Both the position numbers and the translations under genes were made by a program. From Castanea sativa (taxonomy: Eukaryota; Streptophyta; Magnoliopsida; Fagales; Fagaceae), in contig NC_134016.1 in assembly GCF_040712315.1 (NCBI RefSeq), forward strand, positions 27,289,503 to 27,353,502: a DNA stretch of 64,000 nucleotides, in the 5' to 3' direction. Below are positions 56,600 through 64,000 of this stretch, in pieces. How positions within the stretch are numbered: the first letter of the stretch is position 1; each line of letters starts with the position of its first letter. The notes beneath the pieces were generated by a model. It saw only the letters and a list, made by a program, of their open reading frames with translations. It made no database searches and was not told the DNA's origin.

Positions 56600-58290
56600 T
56601 AACCACTTATAGCAATTGGGTCAAGTGTGTCCAACTGCTCCACAATGATAACAGAGATGCTGCTTCTTCTCTTTGGACTTTTAAGCATTACTCTTCTTAG
56701 CCCTAGGGTTTTTGATTTATTTCTTAGCAAGCTTAGGGAGTGCTCCTAAGATCGATTTACCTTTTTTTATGTTCTCACTAGCTACCATAGTTTTAGTATC
56801 ATTATTCTTAATATTGTTAGCAGGAGAAACAAAAACAGTAGTACTAGAAGAAGCAATATTAGGAGAAGAAAAATCATACCCTAAACCAGTTTGATCAGAG
56901 GCAGATTTTTGCATGCTGAGCATCTCGTCAAGGTTTGCACTTGAGGTCCTCTCCAACTGAGCTCTCACTTGGAACAGTTCCACTTCAAGCTTCTTGGTCT
57001 TCTCAGCCAAGAAATTGTTCTCAAACCTCAGTGCTCCAATAGTCTGATTTACTTCATCAGACTATGTGGAGAGTTGTTCTCGTTCAAGCTCCACATCACT
57101 GAGCTTCTTGGTGGCCAACCGATACAGCTTCTCATGTTTCTCCGAGACCTTGTACAACTTTGCATAGGCTGTATGGATGTCATTTTGCTCATCCTTCTTC
57201 TCAATTTTGACTCCACCAAGTTTTCTTCTTCATCCACATCTTCTATAATCCCTTCAGTAGGATTGACAGTGGTGGTAAAGGCATTCAGGATCCCGACATC
57301 CTCAATTTCGGAATCATCCTCAAGTTCGGTGTCACTCAAGGTAGTAGTAAGTGCCTTGCTTTTTCCAATAGACTTGAGATAAGTGGGGCACTCTTGTTTC
57401 ATATGACCGAATCCTTGACACCCGAAACACTTGGGCACTGAAGGAACAATGTATTGACCGCCATCCCTAGCATCCTTCTTCCCTTTGTCTTAGCTCTTAG
57501 ACTATGAAGAACTTAATTGCCTACGATCCTTGTCGAAGCCCTTTGCATTGGCATTCTTCATGAACTTCTTGAACTATCGGGTGATGTAGGACTTCATTTT
57601 AGAATCTTTATCATCGAAAAAATCATCAGTGTCACTGCTCTTGGTCTTCAGTGCCATGCTCTTACTCTTACTTGACTTTCCGAGCCTAGACAAACCCAAC
57701 TCATAGGTCTGTAGATTTCCAACAAGCTCTGTCAAAGGAATTTTATCAATATCCTTTAACTCCTCAATCGTAGTGATCTTAGCATGGAATCTCTTGGGCA
57801 AAGATCTGAGTACTTTTCTCACAATCTCGGATTTGGGAATGGTTTCCCCAAGATTAAATGTTGAGTTCACTATGTCCTTCAGCCTAGCATAGAACTTATC
57901 AAATGACTCATCCTCCTCCATCTTGATTTCTTCGAAGCTAGTAGTAAGCCTCTGAAGCTTCGAATCCTTGACAGTCTTAGTTCCTTCATAGGTTGTCTGG
58001 AGAATGATCCACGCCTCCTTTGCAATTTCAGTGGAGGAGATGTTCTTGAACTCCTCATTTGTGACTACACTGAATAAAACATTCAATGCCCTGCTGTTGA
58101 AATTAGCCGCCTTGATCTTTGCATCATCCCAATTGGCCAGCGCTTCCTTCGACTTAGTCTAGCCTATCTCCACAACTTGTCACACCTTCTCATCTAAGGA
58201 CTGTAAGAAAGCTCTCATGCATACTTTCCAATATGCATAGTTAGTTCCATCAAATAAAGGAGGTACAATAAGTGACTATCCCTTATCCAT
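56600..58290 (-). pseudogene. Broken gag gene of element B2 (UBN2-type, two zinc knuckles)
   Basis: It starts at the ATG at 58290 (cf. 2162). The Gag core (58086-57574) has EAWIILQTTYEGTKTVK and LPKRFHAKITTIEELKDIDK. The first knuckle is CFGCQGFGHMKQEC (near 57390-57435), followed by an acidic region (LEDDSEIED). A segment with LEVELFQVRAQLERT suggests a coiled coil (57010-56930). The second knuckle (about 56610-56655) reads CYHCGAVGHT-stop-PNC: the stop TGA replaces the Arg codon CGA expected from the other copies, a C-to-T change typical of methylated repeats. Frames are otherwise broken by a few indels. Confidence 0.85.
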
Positions 58291-58346
58291 GACAAACAGG
58301 AGTCTATGGATCTCACAGCAAAGATTAAACCCTAATTAGAGTGTGC

Positions 58347-58360
58347 TTGCTCTGATACCA
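58347..58360 (-). other. Primer-binding site of element B2
   Basis: On the minus strand TGGTATCAGAGCAA follows the LTR end after AG. Confidence 0.85.
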
Positions 58361-58362
58361 CT

Positions 58363-59361
58363 TGACAAGCCAAAGATATATTGACCCCTTGTAATGAATT
58401 AACCAATTAATTACCAGAGTGAATTAATTAGGTTCAATTATATGCAATGAGCGTGATAGCACAAACAAATCACCAATTAACTAAATATGTAGTGGAAATT
58501 AAATGACACGGTGATTTGTTTACGAATAGGAAAAACCTACATGGCCAAAACCCACTGGGTGATTTTAAGGTCACCACTCCCGAAAATCCACTATTATCAA
58601 AACAAGCGGTTACAAGTAAAGGAATCTCAGTACCTTATACCAACCTACAGTTGAACCCTTACCCCAATATCCAATTGGACTTGTTCTGTAGTGACAATCT
58701 CTCCTTGTATTGCACGGCTCCCAATACATGACTAACCAAAAGATTCACGGATCCCAATACGCAACTTTATCACCAACTTGAGAAGGATGTTGGCTGCAAA
58801 GTTCTTCTGTTTATCAATTGATGAAGATCACGAAGTTGCTTGGTCACAAAACTATGGTGTACAAACACAATAGCTTCTTCAAGAACTAGGGCAAACTAGG
58901 TTTCCGGTCACACTTGAGGAATTATGCTCTTATGCAATTGTGCTCTTGGCTGTGCAACCTAATACGGCCCTTAAAATAATTCTTATATACATTTAAGGTT
59001 GTGAGAAAAGAAAGCCCAAACATATATTCACAGATTGGATGAAAATCAGAACTGAAAATCTATTTTTCATAAACCTCGACAGATACCCTAACTGTCGAAC
59101 AACTATCGAGTCTCGGGCTTAAACAGCTCTTTTAAACCTCGATAGATGCTAATTGTCGAGCTTTAATGAACAACACTTCTTCACTTGTTTCTTGGACAGA
59201 CTTGCATGGTTTTAACACTTGAACTTGAAACCTTGTTTCTTGAAGCATTAAACACATTCTAGATCTACCCAATTACAAGTAAAGTGCGTTTTGTCAAAGG
59301 ATTAGCCAATACATAAAATATTGACATATGTTCCTAACATCCAATCAGATATGTCCTAACA
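58363..59361 (-). repeat. 5' LTR of element B2 (family B)
   Basis: 999 bp, plus-strand start TGACAAGCCAAAG, end TATGTCCTAACA. It corresponds to the solo LTR at 3716-4732. Confidence 0.88.
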
Positions 59362-59668
59362 ACCTAAAACATGACTAAAATACCCTCAAAGCTTAAAAAA
59401 TAACCAAAATACCCACAAAACCTAAAAAATGACAAAAATACCCCGAAACCTAAAAAATTACCAAAATACCCTCAAAACCTTAAAATTACCAAAATACATC
59501 CAAAACCTAGAAAATTACCGAAATAGCCCAAAATCTAAAATATACCGAAATACCCCTAAAGCCTAAAATGACAAAAAATGCCCCCTAACCTAAAAAAAAT
59601 GACCGAAATACCCTTAGAATATAAAAAATGGCCAAAATAACCCCCAAACCTTAAAAATTACCGAAACT
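59362..59668. repeat. Minisatellite of 26-30 bp units
   Basis: About eleven imperfect copies of a unit like CCTAAAAAATTACCAAAATACCC. It begins exactly at the outer edge of LTR B2. The CCTAAA part resembles the plant telomere motif by chance only; the unit is much longer and degenerate. Confidence 0.9.
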
Positions 59669-60540
59669 TTTATGTAAGTGGTACACTCAAGACTTTTAAA
59701 GTTCTTAAGGGAAACCATAAGGGTTTTTTTGTGTATCTTTTTAAAAAAAAATTTTTAATTTAAAACATGTTTATAAATTTTATGGAATTTGGAATTTTTA
59801 CTTCTATATTTTCAACTTTCTTTTATTCAATAATTTATAATGAAAATGTGGCCTCTTTATGTGTGGTATTGTTAGTGGGAGTATAATTTGATTGGGTGAT
59901 TTTAAATCTATAAATTTATCTTTGTGCGTAATTCGTCTGATTATTTAATTATTTTCAATTAGGTGGTAGTGTTATTTTGGAGGTATTGAAACCTAGACAC
60001 CAAAGAGTTCTATTCAAATATATATACTAGTGTTTGTATTTCATTGTTCAATGTTACCTTGTGTTTGAATTTGATTGGAAATTTTAATATACAACACTTA
60101 AGAAACTGTATCTAAATTTTGCCCATTTATTTTAGTATCTTTTTGTCAAACTAGGGATAAAATTGGTATTTCACAAGCTTTGTTTATGCTTGTGAGAAGC
60201 TAGTGGATAGCTATGAAGTAAGAACACTTCATTTAGGGTGTCATACATGTGTCGTATCCGTGTCATACATGTGTCGTACTAGTGTTATAATGGCCATTTC
60301 ATATTATATTTTTTTTAGAAATTGCTCGTGTCACCTTGTCACACCTGTGTCCATGCTTCCTACGTTGGTAGTTGTAATTGAGACTTTGAGGAGGAATGGA
60401 AACCCAAAGGGGTTGCACAATTGGCAGAGGACCATGTTTTGATGGGGTTATTAGTAAAATCTTTCATTTCCCCTCTCCTTAAGAGTCATTCTCACTCATT
60501 ATATATATATATTCGAAATGGAACTTCTTTATCACTATCA
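59669..60540. other. No gene recognised
   Basis: AT-rich sequence. A short near-tandem repeat, CATACATGTGTCGTA (60240-60285), is present. The frame at 60203-60442 has no recognisable domain. Confidence 0.5.
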
Positions 60541-60547
60541 TTGATAT

Positions 60548-61100
60548 TTAACATATTGAGCTTATACAGCAGTTTACTAGGTTTTTGTTTGCAATCCTTA
60601 CTAAAGTGACCGATTTACCAGAAACAAAGGATAAGGAATCAGAGTCTAAATCTTCGGAAAACTCAGTCTCTTCCCTTCTTTTTTTTTTTTTTTCTTTTGA
60701 AATAGCACAGGCAGTACTAGTAGAAGTATTCTGCTCGGTTTTTATTTTTTGTAAATCAAAAAACATTTGTTCAACTTTTTCAATAGTTTTTTTTTTGGGT
60801 AGTCTTAAGGCTCACGTTTTGCCTTTGGTTAGGTAAATCAATCAAAGGTTTTTCAGTCTTTGAAGAAGTAGGTTTTTCAATTTTTTCTTCAATTCGGTCA
60901 AGTTGTTGGCCAATAATATGTAAGGAATTATTAACAAAATTGTTTTGTTCAATAATCTTTTTTATTTCAGTGGAAATAGGAGTGTTAACGTCAATTATTT
61001 CAGCAATTTTCAAAGGGGAGGCCTTTATCTCAGTCCCTTTACAGTTAATAATAAATGTGTTAAGGGGCGGATGACTAGACCGAACAATATATATTGTCAA
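60548..61100 (-). pseudogene. Fragment possibly from an endogenous pararetrovirus-type polyprotein
   Basis: Two adjacent minus-strand frames (61100-60780 and 60766-60548) are separated by a frameshift in an A-rich run. The first contains INCKGTEIKASPLKIAEI and the segment EIKKIIEQNNFVNNSLHIIGQQLDRIEEKIEK, which is predicted to be helical/coiled coil. It recalls the linker after the movement protein in caulimovirid-like sequences integrated in plant genomes. The second is Lys- and Ser-rich. Nothing of the protease, reverse transcriptase or coat region is present nearby. The identification is from memory of the motif and is tentative; a retrotransposon origin is possible. Confidence 0.35.
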
Positions 61101-61129
61101 AACTTAGGAAAAAACCAATTAGATTTTAT

Positions 61130-61500
61130 ATAAATTATTAATTTTGCGCTACATATCCCATTTAATTTTTAATTTTGTGTCAAGTAAATTATTGAGTGTA
61201 AAAATTGAAGAGTCCAAATCTAATTAGATTTTAAATTAGATTTAAATTGGAGTCCAATTTTCCGCCACATTCCATCTAAGTTTTTAATTTTTGTAGCAAG
61301 TAAATTATTGGGTGCAAAAACCAAAGAGACTAAAACCAATTAAATTCTAAATCATATATATATAATGAGAAACTATTAAATATTTTAGAAATGTATGGTT
61401 CAAAAAAAGTATAGTTAAGCCAATACTATGTATAATTTGAACTATATAATTATGATTGTTTTTAATTATATCCATGCATATACATGAGACTACGTACTAG
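61130..61500 (+). mobile_element. Helitron remnant, plus strand
   Basis: The 3' end has the hairpin CATGCATATACATG (61473-61486), ten bases and CTAG (61497-61500) followed by T. The upstream part holds two copies (about 61140-61230 and 61250-61345) of a segment with TTAATTTTTGTAGCAAGTAA. The stretch GAGTCCAATTTTCCGCCACAT resembles the 5' subterminal part of Helitron C (complement near 27490-27530). The 5' end is not certain; AATCATATATATATAATGAG near 61350 may be the start of an inner mini-copy. Confidence 0.5.
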
Positions 61501-61600
61501 TTACCTACTAATAATATAATTATATGATGTTACGATTTTGCATGCTTAAGGAAAATCACAAGGTGATATATAGTTTTGCTTTCTTTTTTCTTTATATCAG

Positions 61601-61748
61601 GGTGAGCAAGGAGAAGAGGGCTGCTGGAGTGCTGGACAACTTTGCTGAGGGGAAGATGTATGCTAAGCATTTGCTGAGAAAATTTGTCCGCAACAAGTCC
61701 CCAGAAATTATGCTATCCATCAACAAATTCTTCACAGACCCAAATTGA
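61601..61748 (+). CDS. Probable terminal exon of a host gene
   Basis: After a good acceptor (TTTATATCAG) the frame reads SKEKRAAGVLDNFAEGKMYAKH, then LRKFVRNKSPEIMLSINKFF and ends TDPN-stop. The coding stretch is GC-richer than its surroundings, with well-mixed amino acids and no internal stop. It is followed by about 550 bp resembling a 3' untranslated region. I do not recognise the protein. No upstream exon is visible: the preceding sequence is a Helitron remnant, so the gene may be truncated or have a long intron. It could also be a captured exon. Confidence 0.45.
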
Positions 61749-62318
61749 AGCTAAGCTCTTGAATAAAGAGAACTAGGTGGAGATATGAACCCTAGTATGG
61801 TTGATTGTGAGTTTGTGACTGAAAATTGTGTTAAAATTGGCATCTAGTGGATGTCGTTGGACTTACTAGTTTGGGTGAATAAAACTTGAATTTTATATGT
61901 GCAATAGGTTAACTGCAATCTCTGGGAAAATTTCCTGTGGTTCTTTACCTGTTTTAAATAGAATTGGCAGATGTGTATTTCATTCAATTGTCTTAGTAAC
62001 ATTTGGGGACATTGAGCTGGATTTCGTCCCCTCCATCTTGATTTATTATTGCTCATGAAGCTGGACTTTCTCAACTTAAGAGTCTCAAGACGCCCATAGA
62101 TTTGGGAAAAAACTGCTGACCAATATAAATTAAGAAGGTATTAGTCATCATGGGAGTGTGGGACAAATTCAACCACTAATGAGATTATGAGATCATTCAT
62201 TATCAATATGGGAATTTATTCTCTTAAATTATCATAAATTTGTCTGTGAGGAGATAACTGCTGCTCTTTCTGAAGTTGGGGAAGTTTTCATAGCTATTAA
62301 TTTTGATTTGGTTACAAG

Positions 62319-62736
62319 CATGGTTGTCAAAATCCCTATGATTTTACGATCTTACCTGCCCAAAACGATCCGGATCTTTCAAGGATCTTTGCAATCATTC
62401 AAGATCAGTAGGATCGTACGATTCTGACGATCCCAAACGACCTTAATTTCTTGTAATCTTCTTTAACTTGACAGCATGCTCAGTTGGACCTAAATGAAAA
62501 ATAAAATCTCAATAGACCAAGTTTTTCCACTCTAATGTAGAGAGAGTGTCAGTTGGACCAAAATAAAAATATCCTAATAGTGTCAATGAATGTATAATTT
62601 ATGTGATTATTTAACATACCAATGTGTATTCTTTTTTTCTCAAATAATGCAGGATCTTACGATCCACGATTCAATCATATGATCTACAATCTCACCAACC
62701 TCCCACGATCCTATGTAGGATCCCGATTTTGACAAC
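62319..62736. mobile_element. Small terminal-inverted-repeat element, same family as 5807-6919
   Basis: The arms carry GGTTGTCAAAATC and GATTTTGACAAC, followed inwards by GATC-rich sequence. TTTGGTTACAAG flanks it at 62307-62318 and 62737-62748, a 12-bp direct repeat within which the target duplication (probably 9-11 bp, Mutator-like) must lie. The right arm, read in reverse, matches the left arm of the larger copy (GTTGTCAAAATCG, then GATCCTAC(A/G)TAGGAT). It has no coding capacity. Confidence 0.8.
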
Positions 62737-62748
62737 TTTGGTTACAAG

Positions 62749-64000
62749 TACGCTTTTCCTAAGGTCCCAACCTAAATGCAAATTAAGGTCGCGAATAATG
62801 AAGCAAGACACTTTGATTTACTGCAAAAGCTCAAAAGGAACCATGAAAATGAACACTAGACCTCAAAAATTACCCCATGTCAACTGTTTTTTGTGCTCAA
62901 AAAGGCTGAAATGGATAAAAGGTCACTCCAATTTTGAATTTGTATGTTGAAATGCATGCTTTTGCCTGCTACTATTTTTGGTGGAGGTTCAAGGAGGGAG
63001 TGATTCTAGGACCCGGGCGAAGAAGGTTCTAAATTCTTATTGACCACCGATAGGTGTGGACAGGTAACTTCTCTGGTGTCTGAAAGGAATAGGTAGGGGA
63101 TGATTTGTAATTAATCTGGCTCTTCGAGTTGGGAAGCCATCGACATTATGTCATTATCCAACAGAAATGCAATTGCCTACAACTTGAGTTTAAAGGGGGC
63201 TTTAAGAACTCTGTTTTCAACAGAGTTGTGATGCAGATGGGGTATTCTTTCCAATTTTATTTCTTGAGTCTGTTTTTAGGCTGATGTTATGTAACCTAGT
63301 TGGCTCGTGTTGGATAGTGTTTTCAAAGATGTGATGATCTGCTCTATTTGTATGCAGCAGCTTTTGCCACGTGTTGTAGTCCACAAAAAGTCCACAAATT
63401 AAGTAAAAAAAGTCATTGACTAGTCCCTTCTAAAGATAACTATAATTATTTTGAGTATCAAGTATCTTACAAGTGCATGAAATTCCTCTCACGGTTCTCT
63501 GCATGAGAAATGCCTACCATAGCTAGTCCCCATGTCATCTCTCTCACTTGCACCTTGCAGATGGTAGCGAACACGTGCCTCAAGAATCATAAGGAAAAGG
63601 AATACTGCACAAACAGCACACCTGAAGAACAGAGCTTCTTTGGACACCATTATAGCTATCATAAAGTGGTCCAGCCTGTTCTCACAATTACTGTCCAGAT
63701 AGGCTCAAGACAATTTCAAACCCTATGCAACTGAATGTATACAAAATTTATCATCATTTGGATCCCGACTTCCAAAGCAACATCTTAACCACTAAATCTA
63801 CCTACCCACCTAAAGTTATGAGACTCAAAGTTATGAGATTAAGAAATTCATTATAATTTATAGCTGCAAAACGTCTCATGAAATGGAGAACACAAAACAA
63901 GAACAGCATACTTACTTATCTGACATTAATAAACGATCACAACAGATTAAACTTCAGAAAAATTACATTGGGCTTCTAGTCAACAATCAAGTTCTAGTGT
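62749..64000. other. No gene recognised
   Basis: Less repetitive sequence with short frames. The frame at 63510-63734 has no domain or splice context that I recognise. It may be 3' flank or intergenic host DNA. Confidence 0.45.

Larger units (their letters stand above)
54560..59361 (-). mobile_element. Gag-only copia-type element B2 (family B), 3' LTR truncated
   Basis: On the minus strand: 5' LTR (58363-59361), primer-binding site, broken gag (58290-56600), a non-coding region with TCGA-rich repeats (55070-55330), and a truncated 3' LTR (about 54560-55065). The organisation is that of elements A1 and A2, and the non-coding region at 55500-56350 aligns with theirs, yet the LTR and gag sequences are clearly diverged, so this is a sister family. 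No pol is recognisable. The left part of the 3' LTR and any left target duplication are lost at the junction near 54560. Confidence 0.8.

Noticed and set aside
59362..59668. Interstitial telomere repeats (CCTAAA)
   Set aside because: The unit is 26-30 bp and degenerate; CCCTAAA arrays are not present.
1..64000. tRNA, rRNA or small nuclear RNA genes
   Set aside because: I saw no cloverleaf with A and B boxes and no rRNA-like block; the only tRNA-related matches are short primer-binding sites.

Overview
This is nuclear DNA of a flowering plant, probably a woody eudicot. It is AT-rich and intron-bearing, with no bacterial operons, and it is filled almost wall to wall with nested transposable elements. 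No complete, intact host gene is visible. The species cannot be fixed from the sequence. The most useful result is the insertion history, because many insertions keep legible 5-bp target-site duplications (TSDs).

Layout. 1-3182: 5' part (minus strand) of a gag-only copia-type element, inserted at the primer-binding site of an older LTR (3192-5076), which is itself split by a solo LTR (TSD AGATT). 5807-6919: a terminal-inverted-repeat DNA element. 7464-26009: a large minus-strand Ty3 element of Tat-like character flanked by GTTGG. It carries a minisatellite and, in antisense, a broken plant-mobile-domain (PMD) gene and a second broken gene resembling the DUF7745 type. Into it have jumped a 3.9-kb solo LTR (TSD ATACC), two solo LTRs in opposite orientation 15 bp apart (TSDs AATTG and GCTGG) and a third copy of that LTR (TSD CATTT). 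27163-37909: three minus-strand Helitrons stacked end to end, one carrying exons of an RPA1-like single-strand DNA-binding protein gene. 38967-44469: pieces of a plus-strand host gene rich in Arg/Asp/Ser, split by a defective copia element (39892-44078). 44528-53605: the 5' part of a second copia element of the same family, plus strand, interrupted by a 7.1-kb gag-only element (45558-52639, TSD CTTCC) that contains another solo LTR (47618-49131, TSD ATGTA). 53591-54061: a fragment resembling the putative plant transposon protein domain. 54560-59361: a second family of gag-only element. 59362-64000: a minisatellite, a possible pararetrovirus-like fragment, a Helitron remnant, one probable terminal exon of a host gene and a small inverted-repeat element.

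The gag-only elements keep LTRs, primer-binding site, polypurine tract and a Gag with two zinc knuckles but no recognisable protease, integrase or reverse transcriptase, so they would need enzymes from another element (inference). The Ty3 element has lost recognisable gag-pol and instead carries plant-domain genes. All coding regions recognised are broken by stops or frameshifts, except perhaps the short RPA-like exons and the exon at 61601-61748.
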